A stretch of 64,000 nt of DNA from Cherax quadricarinatus (GCF_038502225.1 NC_091293.1:2795789-2859788), one strand, 5' to 3'; numbered from the stretch's first letter, positions 1 through 16,500 are shown. A program made the numbers and translations. Notes: a model not told the origin generated them from the sequence alone.

Positions 1-125
1 TTTACAGTTCTATACATGGTTACAATCATCAACAAATCGTAAAGTAATGAGCAATTCACACGTCCACACCCGGTCACAAATGTTGAGCTATTAGTGTAAA
101 TATTAATTGGGACACACAGACACAG

Positions 126-129
<4 letters not shown>

Positions 130-212
<83 letters not shown>
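130..212. repeat. (CA)n microsatellite
   Basis: This is an almost pure CA dinucleotide run of about 80 bp. It ends exactly where the first LINE fragment begins at 213. That boundary recurs at other copies of the same LINE family in this window. Confidence 0.97.
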
Positions 213-218
<6 letters not shown>

Positions 219-909
219 AGGCTAGGTGGACAAAGACTACAGACCTCACTCAGGGAGGAAGACCTTGGGGTGACCATAACACCGAGCACATCACCGGAGG
301 CACACATCAACCAAATAACTGCTGCAGCATACGGGCGCCTGGCAAACCTGAGAATAGCGTTCCGATACCTTAATAAGGAATCGTTCAAGACACTGTACAC
401 TGTGTATGTTAGGCCCATACTGGAGTATGCAGCACAAGTCTGGAACCCAAACCTGGTCAAGCACGTCAAGAAGTTAGAGAAAGTACAAAGGTTTGCAACA
501 AGGCTAGTCCCAGAGCTCAAGGGAATGTCGTACGAGGAAAGGTTAAGGGAAATCGGACTGACGACACTGGAGGACAGAAGCGTCAGGGGAGACATGATAA
601 CGACATACAAGATACTGCGGGGTGGACAGAGATAGGATGTTCCAGAGAGGGGACACAGGGACAAGGGGTCACAACTGGAAGCTGAAGACTCAGACGAGTC
701 ACAGGGACGTTAGGAAGTATTTCTTCAGTCATAGAGTTGTCAGCAAGTGGAATAGCCTAGCAAGTGAAGTAGTGGAGGCAGGAACCATACATAGTTTTAA
801 GAAGAGGTATGACAAAGCTCAGGAAGCAGAGAGAGAGAGGACCCAGTAGCGATCAGTGAAGAGTCGGGGCCAGGAGCTGAGTCTCGACCCCTGCAACCAC
901 AATTAGGTG

Positions 910-914
<5 letters not shown>
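213..914 (+). pseudogene. LINE family 1, copy 1: 5'-truncated CR1/Jockey-type RT fragment
   Basis: This is the 3' end of a non-LTR retrotransposon whose protein would be the C-terminal part of a reverse transcriptase. Two reading frames (270-635 and 622-849) match consecutive parts of the C-terminus of the long copy at 1373-4012, including the stretches LYTVYVRPILEYAA and YFFSHRVV. The frame breaks near 620-630, where about 11 bp present in the long copy are missing. The 3' end carries the family terminus, AGGTGAGTAC running into (CA)n. Endonuclease, RT fingers and palm are absent because the copy starts late. It is dead. The start at 213 follows (CA)n without spacer. Confidence 0.9.
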
Positions 915-4577
<3,663 letters not shown>

Positions 4578-4579
4578 GT

Positions 4580-5205
4580 GATTCTACGAGGACTTTCCAC
4601 GAGGACATTCCACGAGGACATTCCACGAGAACATTCCACGAGGACATTCCACGAGTACATTCCACGAGAACATTCTACGAGAACATTCCACGAGAACATT
4701 CCACGAGAACATTCCACGAGAACATTCCACGAGAACATTCTACGAGAACATTCCACGAGAACATTCTACGAGAACATTCCACGAGAACATTCCACGAGAA
4801 CATTCCACGAGAACATTCTACGAGAACATTCCACGAACATTCCGCGAGAACATTCCACGAGAACATTCTACGAGAACATTCCACGAGAACATTCTACGAG
4901 AACATTCCACGAGAACATTCCACGAGAACATTCCACGAGAACATTCTACGAGAACATTCCACGAGAACATTCCACGAGAACATTCCACGAGAACATTCTA
5001 CGAGAACATTCCACGAACATTCCGCGAGAACATTCCACGAGAACATTCTACGAGGACTTTCCACGAGGACATTCTACGAGGACATTCCACGAGAACATTC
5101 CACGAGAACATTCCACGAGAACATTCCACGAGAACATTCCACGAGAACATTCCACGAACATTCCGCGAGTACATTCCACGAGAACATTGCACGAGTACAT
5201 TCCGC
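4580..5205. repeat. 13-bp minisatellite (ACATTCCACGAGA)n
   Basis: About 47 tandem units of 13 bp with T/C (ATTCTACG vs ATTCCACG) and G/A variants. Because 13 is not a multiple of three, the array reads as a 13-residue periodic peptide in a 230-codon frame, which is an artefact. A block containing the shortened unit CCACGAACATTCCGCGAG occurs near 4828 and again about 180 bp later, so part of the array was duplicated as a larger block. Each unit contains GAACATTC. Confidence 0.95.
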
Positions 5206-5335
5206 CAATAGTAGACTACTCTAAGCTAAAATTTGATATGTGGTTGTTTAGTTTGACCTTGGTCTCCTGAAGGATAGTTTCAGGAACTATTTCATATATT
5301 ATTGTTACAACCGCGGTCGTCAGATGGTGAAGATC

Positions 5336-8300
5336 CTGTCTACCCCACTGTCTACCTCACTGTCTACCTCACTGTCTACACCACTGTCTACCCCACTGTC
5401 TACCTCACTGTCTACCACACAGTCTATCCCACTGTCTACCTCACTGTCTACCCCACTGTCTACCCCACTTTCTACCTCACTGTCTACCCTCACTGTCTAC
5501 CCCACTGTCTACCTCACTGTCTACCTCCACTGTCTACCCCAATGTCTACCTCACTGTCTACCCCCACTGTCTACCTCACTGTCTACCCCCACTGTCTACC
5601 TCACTGTCTACCCCCACTGTCTACCCCACTGTCTACCTCACTGTCTACCCCACTGTCTACCCCAATGTCTACCTCACTGTCTACCCCCACTGTCTACCTC
5701 ACTGTCTACCCCAGTGTCTACCTCACTGTCTACCCCCACTGTCTACCCCACTGTCTACCTCACTGTCTACCCCCACTGTCTACCACACTGTCTACCTCAC
5801 TGTCTACCCCCACTGTCTACCCCAATGTCTACCTCACTGTCTACCCCACTGTTTATCCCACTGTCTACCTCACTGTCTACCCCACTGTCTGCCCCACTGT
5901 CTACCTCACTGTCTACCCCACTGTCTACCCCACTGTCTACCCCACTGTCTACCTCAAGGTCTACCCCACTGTCTACCCCACTGTCTACCTCACTGTCTAC
6001 CCCACTGTATATCCCACTGACTACCCCACTGTCTACCTCACTGTCTACCACACTGTCTACTCCACTGTCTACCTCACTGTCTACCCCACTGTCTACCCCA
6101 ATGTCTACCCCACTGTCTACCTCACTGTCTACCCCACTGTCTACCTCACTGTCTACCTCACTGTCTACCCCACTGTCTACCTCACTGTCTACCCCACTGT
6201 CTACCTCACTGTCTACTCCACTGTCTACCTCACTGTCTACCCCACTGTCTACCTCACTGTCTATCCCACTGCCTACCCCACTGTCTACCCCACTATCTAC
6301 CCCACTGTCTACCTCACTGTCTACCCCACTGTCTACCCCACTGTCTACCTCACTGTCTACCCCACTGTCTACCTCACTGTCTACCCCACTGTCTACCTCA
6401 CTGTCTACCCAACTGTCTACCCAACTGTCTACCTCACTGTCTACCTCACTGTCTACCTCACTGTCTACCCCACTGTCTACCTCACTGTCTACCCCACTGT
6501 CTACCTCACTGTCTACCCCACTGTCTACCTCACTGTCTACCCCACTGTCTACCTCACTGTCTACCTCACTGTCTACCTCACTGTCTACCCCCACTGTCTA
6601 CCTCACCGTCTACCCCCACTGTCTACCTCACTGTCTACCCCACTGTCTACCTCACTGTCTACCCCACTGTCTACCTCACTGTCTACCCCACTGTCTACCC
6701 CACTGTCTACCTCACTGTCTACCCCACTGTCTACCTCACTGTCTACCCCACTGTCTACCTCACTGTCTACCCCACTGTCTACCTCACTGTCTACCCCACT
6801 GTCTACCCCACTGTCTACCTCACTGTCTACCCCACTGTCTACCTCACTGTCTACCCCACTGTCTACCCCACTGTCTACCTCACTGTCTACCCCACTGTCT
6901 ACCTCACTGTCTACCTCACTGTCTACCCACTGTCTACTGTCCCCACTGTCTACCTCACTGTCTACCCCACTGTCTACCTCACTGTCTACCCCACTGTCTA
7001 CCTCACTGTCTACCCCACTGTCTACCACACTGTCTACCCCACTGTCTACCTCACTGTCTACCCCACTGTCTACCTCACTGTCTACCCCACTGTCTACCCC
7101 ACTGTCTACCTCACTGTCTACCCCACTGTCTACCTCACTGTCTACCCCACTGTCTACCTGACTGTCTACCTCACTGTCTACCCCACGGTCTACCCCACTG
7201 TCTACCTCACTGTCTTCCCCACTGTCTACCTCACTGTCTACCTCACTGTCTACCCCACTGTCTACCTCACTGTCTACCCCACTGTCTACCTCACTGTCTA
7301 CCAAACTGTCTACCCCACTGTCTACCCCACTGTCTACCTCACTGTCTACCCCACTGTCTACCCCACTGTCTACCCCACTGTCTACCTCACTGTCTACCCC
7401 ACTGTCTACCCCACTGTCTACCACACTGTCTACCTCACTGTCTAGCCCACTGTCTACCTCACTGTCTACCCCACTGTCTACCTCACTGTCTACCCCCACT
7501 GTCTACCTCACTGTCTACCCCACTGTCTACCTCACTGTCTACCCCACTGTCTACCTCACTGTCTACCCCACTGTCTTCCCCCGCTGTCTACCCCACTGTC
7601 TACCTCACTGTCTACCCCACTGTCTACCTCACTGTCTACCCCCACTGTCTACCTCACTGTCTACCCCACTGTCTACCTCACTGTCTACCCCCACTGTCTA
7701 ACCCACTGTCTACCTCACTGTCTACCCCACTGTCTACCTCACTGTCTACCCCACTGTCTACCCCACTGTCTACTCCCACTGTCTACCTCACTGTCTACCC
7801 CCACTGTCTACCTCATTGTCTACCCCACTGTCTACCTCACTGTCTACCCCCACTGTCTACCTCACTGTCTACCCCCACTGTCTACCCCACTGTCTACCTC
7901 ACTGTCTACCCCACTGTCTACCTCACTGTCTACCCCACTGTTTACCCCACTGTCTACCCCTACTGTCTACCTCACTGTCTACCCCACTGTCTACTTCACT
8001 GTCTACCCCCACTGTCTAACTCACTGTCTACCTCACTGTCTACCTCACTGTCTACCTCACTGTCTACCCCACTGTCTACCTCACTGCCTACCCCACTGTC
8101 TACCCCACTGTCTACCTCACTGTCTACCCCACTGTCTACCCAACTGTCTACCTCACTGTCTACCCCACTGTCTACCCCACTGTCTACCTCACTGTCTACC
8201 TCACTGTCTACCCCACTGTCTACCCCACTGTCTACCTCACTGTCTACCTCACTGTCTACCTCACTGTCTACCCCACTGTCTACTTCACTGTCTACCCCAG

Positions 8301-11300
8301 TGTCTACCTCACTGTCTACCCCCCTGTCTACCTCACTCTACCCCAATGTCTACCTCACTGTCTACCCCACTGCCTACCCCACTGTCTACCCCACTGTCTA
8401 CCTCACTGTCTACCCCACTGTCTACCCCACTGTCTACCTCACTGTCTACCCCACTGTCTACCCCACTGTCTATCTCACTGTCTACCTCACTGTCTACCTC
8501 ACTGTCTACCCCACTGTCTACCTCACTCTACCCCACTATCTACCTCACTGTCTACCTCACTGTCTAGCCCACTGTCTACCTCACTGTCTACCCCACTGTC
8601 TAACCCACTGTCTACCCCACTGTCTATCTCACTGTCTACCTCACTGTCTACCTCACTGTCTACCCCACTGTCTACCTCACTCTACCCCACTATCTACCTC
8701 ACTGTCTACCTCACTGTCTAGCCCACTGTCTACCTCATTGTCTACCCCACTGTCTAACCCACTGTCTACCCCACTGTCTACCTCACTGTCTACCTCACTG
8801 TCTACCCCACTGTCTACTTCACTGTCTACCTCACTGTCTACATCACTGTCTACCCCATTGTCTAACCCACTGTCTACCCCACTGTCTACCTCACAGTCTA
8901 CCTCACTGTCTACATCACTGTCTACTTCACTGTCTACCTCACTGTCTACCTCACTGTCTACTTCACTGTCTACCTCACTGTCTACCTCACTGTCTACCCC
9001 ACTGTCTACCTCACTGTCTACCCCACTGTCTACCTCACTGTCTACCCCACTGTCTACCTCACTGTCTACCCCACTGTCTACCCCACTGTCTACCACACTG
9101 TCTACCTCACTGTCTAGCCCACTGTCTACCTCACTGTCTACCCCACTGTCTACCTCACTGTCTACCCCCACTGTCTACCTCACTGTCTACCCCACTGTCT
9201 ACCTCACTGTCTACCCCCACTGTCTACCTCACTGTCTACCCCACTGTCTACCTCACTGTCTACCCCCACTGTCTAACCCACTGTCTACCTCACTGTCTAC
9301 CCCACTGTCTACCTCACTGTCTACCCCACTGTCTACCCCACTGTCTACCCCTACTGTCTACCTCACTGTCTACCCCCACTGTCTACCTCACTGTCTACCT
9401 CACTGTCTACCTCACTGTCTACCCCCACTGTCTACCTCACTGTCTGCCCCCACTGTCTAACCCACTGTCTACCTCACTGTCTACCCCACTGTCTACCTCA
9501 CTGTCTACCCCACTGTCTACCCCACTGTCTACCCCCACTGTCTACCTCACTGTCTACCCCACTGTCTACTTCACTGTCTACCCCCACTGTCTACCCCACT
9601 GTCTACCTCACTGTCTACCTCACTGTCTACCACACTGTCTACCTCACTGTCTACCCCACTGTCTACCTCACTGTCTACCCCACTGTCTACCCAACTGTCT
9701 ACCTTACTGTCTACCCCACTGTCTACCCCACTGTCTACCTAACTGTTTACCTCACTGTCTACCCCACTGTCTACCCCACTGTCTACCTCACTGTCTACCT
9801 CACTGTCTACCTCACTGTCTACCCCACTGTCTATCTCACTGTCTACCCCAGTGTCTACCTCACTGTCTACCCCCCTGTCTACCTCACTCTACCCCAGTGT
9901 CTACCTCACTGTCTACCCCACTGCCTACCCCACTGTCTACCCCACTGTCTACCTCACTGTCTACCCCACTGTCTACCCCACTGTCTACCTCACTGTCTAC
10001 CCCACTGTCTACCCCACTGTCTATCTCACTGTCTACCTCACTGTCTACCTCACTGTCTACCCCACTGTCTACCTCACTCTACCCCACTATCTACCTCACT
10101 GTCTACCTCACTGTCTAGCCGACTGTCTACCTCACTGTCTACCCCACTGTCTAACCCACTGTCTACCCCACTGTCTACCTCACTGTCTACCTCACTGTCT
10201 ACCCCACTGTCTACCTCACTCTACCCCACTATCGACCTCACTGTCTACCTCACTGTCTAGCCCACTGTCTACCTCACTGTCTACCCCACTGTCTAACCCA
10301 CTGTCTACCCCACTGTCTACCTCACTGTCTACCTCACTGTCTACCCAACTGTCTACTTCACTGTCTACCTCACTGTCTACCTCACTGTCTACCCCATTGT
10401 CTAACCCACTGTCTACCCCACTGTCTACCTCACAGTCTACCTCACTGTCTACATCACTGTCTACTTCACTGTCTACCTCACTGTCTACCTCACTGTCTAC
10501 CTCACTGTCTACTTCACTGTCTACCTCACTGTCTACCTCACTGTCTACCCCACTGTCTACCTCACTGTCTACCCCACTGTCTACCCCACTGTCTATCCCA
10601 CTGTCTACCTCACTGTCTACCCCACTGTCTACCCCACTGTCTACCACACTGTCTACCTCACTGTCTAGCCCACTGTCTACCTCACTGTCTACCCCACTGT
10701 CTACCTCACTGTCTACCCCCACTGTCTACCTCACTGTCTACCCCACTGTCTACCTCACTGTCTACCCCACTGTCTACCTCACTGTCTACCCCACTGTCTT
10801 CCCCCGCTGTCTATCCCACTGTCTACCTCACTGTCTACCCCACTGTCTACCTCACTGTCTACCCCCACTGTCTACCTCCCAGTCTACCCCACTGTCTACC
10901 TCTCTGTCTACCCCCACTGTCTAACCCACTGTCTACCTCACTGTCTACCCCACTGTCTACCTCACTGTCTACCCCACTGTCTACCCCACTGTCTACCCCT
11001 ACTGTCTACCTCACTGTCTACCCCCACTGTCTACCTCACTGTCTACCTCACTGTCTACCTCACTGTCTACCCCCACTGTCTACCTCACTGTCTGCCCCCA
11101 CTGTCTAACCCACTGTCTACCTCACTGTCTACCCCACTGTCTACCTCACTGTCTACCCCACTGTCTACCCCACTGTCTACCCCCACTGTCTACCTCACTG
11201 TCTACCCCACTGTCTACTTCACTGTCTACCCCCACTGTCTACCCCACTGTCTACCTCACTGTCTACCTCACTGTCTACCCCACTGTCTACCTCACTGTCT

Positions 11301-13674
11301 ACCCCACTGTCTACCTCACTGTCTACCCCACTGTCTACCCAACTGTCTACCTTACTGTCTACCCCACTGTCTACCCCACTGTCTACCTAACTGTCTACCT
11401 CACTGTCTACCCCACTGTCTACCCCACTGTCTACCTCACTGTCTACCTCACTGTCTACCTCACTGTCTACCCCACTGTCTATCTCACTGTCTACCCCAGT
11501 GTCTACCTCACTGTCTACCCCCCTGTCTACCTCACTCTACCCCAATGTCTACCTCACTGTCTACCCCACTGCCTACCCCACTGTCTACCCCACTGTCTAC
11601 CTCACTGTCTACCCCACTGTCTACCCCACTGTCTACCTCACTGTCTACCCCACTGTCTACCCCACTGTCTATCTCACTGTCTACCTCACTGTCTACCTCA
11701 CTGTCTACCCCGCTGTCTACCTCACTCTACCCCACTATCTACCTCACTGTCTACCTCACTGTCTAGCCCACTGTCTACCTCACTGTCTACCCCACTGTCT
11801 ACCCCACTGTCTACCTCACTGTCTACCTCACTGTCTACCCCACTGTTTACCTCACTCTACCCCACTATCTACCTCACTGTCTACCTCACTGTCTAGCCCA
11901 CTGTCTACCTCACTGTCTACCCCACTGTCTAACCCACTGTCTACCCCACTGTCTACCTCACTGTCTACCTCACTGTCTACCCCACTGTCTACTTCACTGT
12001 CTACCTCACTGTCTACCTCACTGTCTACCCCATTGTCTAACCCACTGTCTACCCCACTGTCTACCTCACAGTCTACCTCACTGTCTACATCACTGTCTAC
12101 TTCACTGTCTAACTCACTGTCTACCTCACTGTCTACCTCACTGTCTACTTCACTGTCTACCTCACTGTCTACCTCACTGTCTACCCCACTGTCTACCTCA
12201 CTGTCTACCCCACTGTCTACCCCACTGTCTATCCCACTGTCTACCTCACTGTCTACCTTACTGTCTACCCCACTGTCTACCACACTGTCTACCTCACTGT
12301 CTAGCCCACTGTCTACCTCACTGTCTACCCCACTGTCTACCTCACTGTCTACCCCCACTGTCTACCTCACTGTCTACCCCACTGTCTACCTCACTGTCTA
12401 CCCCACTGTCTACCTCACTGTCTACCCCACTGTCTTCCCCCGCTGTCTATCCCACTGTCTACCTCACTGTCTACCCCACTGTCTACCTCACTGTCTACCC
12501 CCACTGTCTACCTCCCTGTCTACCCCACTGTCTACCTCACTGTCTACCCCCACTGTCTAACCCACTGTCTACCTCACTGTCTACCCCACTGTCTACCTCA
12601 CTGTCTACCCCACTGTCTACCCCACTGTCTACCCCCACTGTCTACCTCACTGTCTACCCCCACTGTCTACCTCACTGTCAACCCCCACTGTCTACCTCAC
12701 TGTCTACCCCCACTGTCTACCTCACTGTCTACCCCCACTGTCTAACCCACTGTCTACCTCACTGTCTACCCCACTGTCTACCTCACTGTCTACCCCACTG
12801 TCTACCCCACTGTCTACCCCCACTGTCTACTTCACTGTCTACCCCACTGTCTACTTCACTGTCTACCCCCACTGTCTACCCCACTGTCTACCTCACTGTC
12901 TACCTCACTGTCTACCCCACTGTCTACCTCACTGTCTACCCCACTGTCTACCTCACTGTCTAACCCACTGTCTACCCAACTGTCTACCTCACTGTCTACC
13001 CCACTGTCTACCCCACTGTCTACCTCACTGTCTACCTCACTGTCTACCCCACTGTCTACCCCACTGTCTACCTCACTGTCTACCTCACTGTCTACCTCAC
13101 TGTCTACCCCACTGTCTACCTCACTGTCTACCCCTCTGTCTACCTCACTGTCTACCCCCCTGTCTACCTCACTCTACCCCAATGTCTACCTCACTGTCTA
13201 CCCCACTGCCTACCCCACTGTCTACCCCACTGTCTACCTCACTGTCTACCCCACTGTCTACCCCACTGTCTACCTCACTGTCTACCCCACTGTCTACCCC
13301 ACTGTCTATCTCACTGTCTACCTCACTGTCTACCTCACTGTCTACCCCACTGTCTACCTCACTCTACCCCACTATCTACCTCACTGTCTACCTCACTGTC
13401 TAGCCCACTGTCTACCTCACTGTCTACCCCACTGTCTAACCCACTGTCTACCCCACTGTCTACCTCACTGTCTACCTCACTGTCTACCCCACTGTCTACT
13501 TCACTGTCTACCTCACTGTCTACCTCACTGTCTACCCCATTGTCTAACCCACTGTCTACCCCACTGTCTACCTCACAGTCTACCTCACTGTCTACCTCAC
13601 TGTCTACCCCACTGTCTACCTCACTGTCTACCTCACTGTCTACTTCACTGTCTACCTCACTGTCTACCCCACTG
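5336..13674. repeat. 12-bp minisatellite (CTGTCTACCYCA)n, 8.3 kb
   Basis: About 690 tandem units of 12 bp, mostly alternating CTGTCTACCCCA and CTGTCTACCTCA, with scattered one-base insertions and variants such as CTGTCTAACCCA and CTGTCTAGCCCA. Since 12 is a multiple of three, long frames stay open on both strands (up to 1378 codons, translated as STPLSTSL or VDSEVDSG); they are composition artefacts with no other coding sign. The second half has higher-order structure: see the entry at 8346. Confidence 0.98.
8346..13403. repeat. ~1.6-kb higher-order repeat inside the 12-bp array
   Basis: The same 222-bp variant pattern begins at 8346, 9897, 11545 and 13182 and gives the identical 73-residue conceptual translation each time. 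Spacings are 1551, 1648 and 1637 bp. Other marker variants (for example the short unit CACTCTACCCC and the CCCGCTGTC motif) recur at similar offsets. The array therefore grew by duplication of blocks of about 130-137 units, after point variants had accumulated. Confidence 0.85.
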
Positions 13675-13909
13675 ATGCTTCTTGAAGCCTTACGTTGGTC
13701 TGTGTTCCGTGGCAAACATCATACTAACATATACACAGGTGAATGTGTTATGAGTTAGAGGCCAAATACATATTTTTTACCTAAGTCCAACCAACGTCCA
13801 TTTTCTTTATACCATTTTCTGTGTACTGAACAGCTAACAGTTGCTTTTGATATTATAACAAAATATATGTATAAAAAACTGGTAAATTATACAGATGAAA
13901 GTGTCCTTG
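13675..13909. other. Unassigned spacer between arrays
   Basis: About 235 bp of AT-rich sequence with no recognisable gene or repeat. Confidence 0.6.
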
Positions 13910-14095
13910 TTATACAAGTAACGTGTATTAATAACCCTGAGTTGTTGTTATACAAGTAACGTGTATTAATAACCCTGAGTTGTTGTTATACAAGTAACGT
14001 GTATTAATAACCCTGAGTTGTTGTTATACAAGTAACGTGTATTAATAACCCTGAGTTGTTGTTATACAAGTAACGTGTATTAATAACCCTGAATT
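13910..14095. repeat. 38-bp minisatellite, about 5 copies
   Basis: The motif TATACAAGTAACGTG recurs at 13911, 13949, 13987 and onwards at 38-bp steps, with nearly identical units ending in AATAACCCTGA. Confidence 0.95.
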
Positions 14096-14285
14096 GTTCC
14101 ATAACTGAACAAGATAATACAAGTACTTAAAAAAATCCCATGAAATATATTTTTTTTCGATTTTGAAATTTCTTTTGAACAAAAATTATAAATTTTCTCT
14201 CAATATTTGATTTAGGTGCCCAGTTACTGAGGGAATTTTCAAAAACTTAGAATAACATTGTCACGACATTGTAACAAGGTTTTAG

Positions 14286-14850
14286 ATCGTTGATACCGGA
14301 AGGACTGGAAGCTTGATGGTTCCGTCCTTGATAATGGAATGGAAGCTTGATGGTTCCATCTTGATAACGGAAGGACTGGAAGCTTGATGGTTCCGTCCTT
14401 GATAATGGAATGGAAGCTTGATGGTTCCATCTTGATAACGGAAGGACTGGAAGCTTGATGGTTCCGTCCTTGATAATGGAATGGAAGCTTGATGGTTCCA
14501 TCTTGATAACGGAAGGACTGGAAGCTTGATGGTTCCGTCCTTGATAATGGAATGGAAGCTTGATGGTTCCATCTTGATAACGGAAGGACTGGAAGCTTGA
14601 TGGTTCCATCTTTCCGTCCTTGATAATGGAATGGAAGCTTGATGGTTCCATCTTGATAACGGAAGGACTGGAAGCTTGATGGTTCCATCCTTGATAATGG
14701 AATGGAAGTTTGATGGTTCCATCTTGATAACGGAAGTACTGGAAGCTTGATGGTTCCGTCCTTGATAATGGAATGGAAGCCTGATGGTTCCATCTTGATA
14801 ACGGAAGGAATGGAAACTTTATGCTTCTGTCCATGATAACGGAAGGAATG
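14286..14850. repeat. 71-bp minisatellite with two related half-units
   Basis: TTGATAACGG recurs at 14361, 14432 and 14503, a 71-bp period. Each unit contains two related halves built on GGAAGCTTGATGGTTCC. About eight units, the last ones diverged. The array runs into the left arm of the Penelope-like palindrome at 14858. Confidence 0.95.
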
Positions 14851-14857
14851 GAAGCTT

Positions 14858-15222
14858 GCATTCCTTGTATCGTCAGACCTGCTTGCGTATTGGTGTTCTA
14901 AAATACGTGTTTGGAGGTCTCTTGATGTTTTGCTCACGTATAATTTGCTGCAGTCATTACAAGAGATTATGTATACCCCTGCAGAGGATGGAAGCTTGTC
15001 TTGTCTATTACTGGTGATGTCCTTGACAACCACAACCTCCATAACCACGACCATCAAGGACATTACCAGTAATAGACAGGACAAGCTTCCATCTTCTGCA
15101 GGGGTGTACATAATCCCTTGTAATGACTTCAGCAAATTATACGTGGGCGAAACATCAAGAGACCTCCAAACACGTATTTCAGAACACCAATACGCAAGCA
15201 GGTCTGACGATACAAGGAATGC
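14858..15222. repeat. Large inverted repeat (169-bp arms, 27-bp loop) made of GIY-YIG coding sequence
   Basis: The left arm (14858-15026) is the reverse complement of the right arm (15054-15222) with only scattered mismatches. The right arm encodes the start of a GIY-YIG domain on the plus strand; the left arm encodes the same segment on the minus strand. The innermost bases are GTCCTTGA and TCAAGGAC. Confidence 0.93.
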
Positions 15223-15424
15223 CTGTGTACAACACCGAAATTCACACAACCATTTAATAAACTACAGAAACTCAAGACTTATCGCCACAGAAGACAACAC
15301 TCAGTACCGAAGAATCCTGGAATCATCGCTTTTCTCTATATCCAACAACTTCAACCAGAATAATGGCTTCTATAACATAGTTGAACCACTTGCCAAGAAA
15401 CTTCTTCATCGCTATCCCACATAA
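15054..15424 (+). pseudogene. Penelope-like retroelement, C-terminal GIY-YIG endonuclease fragment
   Basis: The frame ending in the stop after 15421 encodes a GIY-YIG nuclease domain: AGVYIIPC (the GIY part), KLYVGETSRDLQTR (the YIG part with the conserved Arg) and EHQYASR. In Penelope-like elements this domain follows the reverse transcriptase and cuts the target. The RT is absent, so this is the 3' end of a truncated copy. The frame stays open upstream to 14930 only because it reads antisense through the left palindrome arm; those residues are not part of the protein. Family assignment rests on the domain plus the 3' terminus described next. Confidence 0.8.
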
Positions 15425-15651
15425 GAACACAGGAATGGAGGAACACTGCAGAAGGTCTGCTCTCAAACTTATCCAATCTCCTTTCCAAGCTAACCAAGAT
15501 TTTAGACTCTATAACCCCACTCGGTACATCATCAGATGCAGCATTCTCCACCTGACCTCAACATTCTGAACCTGACTTGAAAAAGCCCACTGTGTGGGCG
15601 AAAAGTTGTCAATAAAGGATCACATTATACCGCATATGTGTTTATATTTCC
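15425..15651 (+). mobile_element. Penelope-like 3' terminus with hammerhead-like motif
   Basis: Downstream of the GIY-YIG stop is a conserved terminal block. It holds CTGA (15572-15575), a perfect hairpin GCCCAC/GTGGGC (15585-15590 with 15594-15599) and GAAA (15600-15603), then GTCAATAAAGGATC. Penelope-like elements are known to carry hammerhead ribozymes in their terminal repeats, and CTGA...stem II...GAAA fits that plan. The bases between CTGA and the stem deviate from the canonical core, so this copy may be inactive. The 41-bp minisatellite begins immediately after it. Confidence 0.55.
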
Positions 15652-16342
15652 AACATTACAGAGGTATAAAATGGGTCCAGGGACTGTACCTCAACATTAC
15701 AGAGGTACATAATGGGTCCAGAGACTGTACCTCAACATTATACAGGTACATAATGGGTCCAGAGACTGTACCTCAACATTACAGAGGTACATAATGGGTC
15801 CAGGGACTGTGCCTCAACATTACAGAGGTACATAATGGGTCCAGGGACTGTACCTCAACATTATACAGGTACATAATGGGTCCAGGGACTGTATCTCAAC
15901 ATTACAGAGGTACATAATGGGTCCAGGGACTGTACCTCAACATTACAGAGGTACATAATGGGTCCAGGGACTGTACCTCAACATTACAGAGGTATATAAT
16001 GGGTCCAGGGACTGTACCTCAACATTACAGAGGTACATATTGGGTCCAGGGACTATACCTCAACATTACAGAGGTACATAATGGGTCCAGGGACTGTACC
16101 TTAACATTACAGAGGTACATAATGGGTCCAGGGACTGTACCTCAACATTACAGAGGTACAAATTGGGTCCAGGGACTGTACCTCAACATTACAGAGGTAC
16201 AAATTGGGTCCAGGGACTGTACCTCAACATTACAGAGGTACATAATGGGTCCAGGGACTGTACCTCAACATTACAGAGGTACATAATGGGTCCAGGGACT
16301 GTACCTCAACATTACAGAGGTACATAATGGGTCCAGGGACTG
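15651..16342. repeat. 41-bp minisatellite, about 17 copies
   Basis: CCTCAACATTACAGAGGTAC recurs at 41-bp steps (for example 15689 and 15730), with GGGTCCAGGGACTG in each unit. Variation is limited to single bases. Confidence 0.96.
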
Positions 16343-16420
16343 GGCAGCGAAGTTTGATAGCTGAACATGTTACGAAGGTAATGAACTATTAACATGTTTA
16401 TATCTGGTCACAATAGAATT

Positions 16421-16500
16421 ATGAGACACTTGTGCAACATTTGGGAATCTTGTCTGAGGAAACGTTTGGCCCGCTTTGGCTTCTTCAGTCCAATACAGAG
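16421..16500 (-). mobile_element. Penelope-like terminus, degenerate
   Basis: On the minus strand the order CTGAAGAAGCC, short hairpin, CAAACGTTTCC, then TTGCACAAGTGTCTC matches the terminal blocks seen at 47041 and 49690. The hammerhead-like GAAA is changed to CAAA. No coding sequence is attached. Confidence 0.45.

Noticed and set aside
5302..9460. Frames of 619 and 1378 codons (STPLSTSL, VYLTVYPT, HCLPHCLP) and antisense VDSEVDSG frames
   Set aside because: Composition artefacts of the 12-bp repeat; frame jumps coincide with one-base insertions in the array.
14286..15026. 71-bp array derived from the adjacent Penelope-like arm
   Set aside because: Only a short shared stretch (ATGGAAGCTTG) links them, too little to claim origin.
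14930..15060. N-terminal part of the frame before the GIY-YIG domain
   Set aside because: It is antisense reading of the left palindrome arm, not protein sequence.
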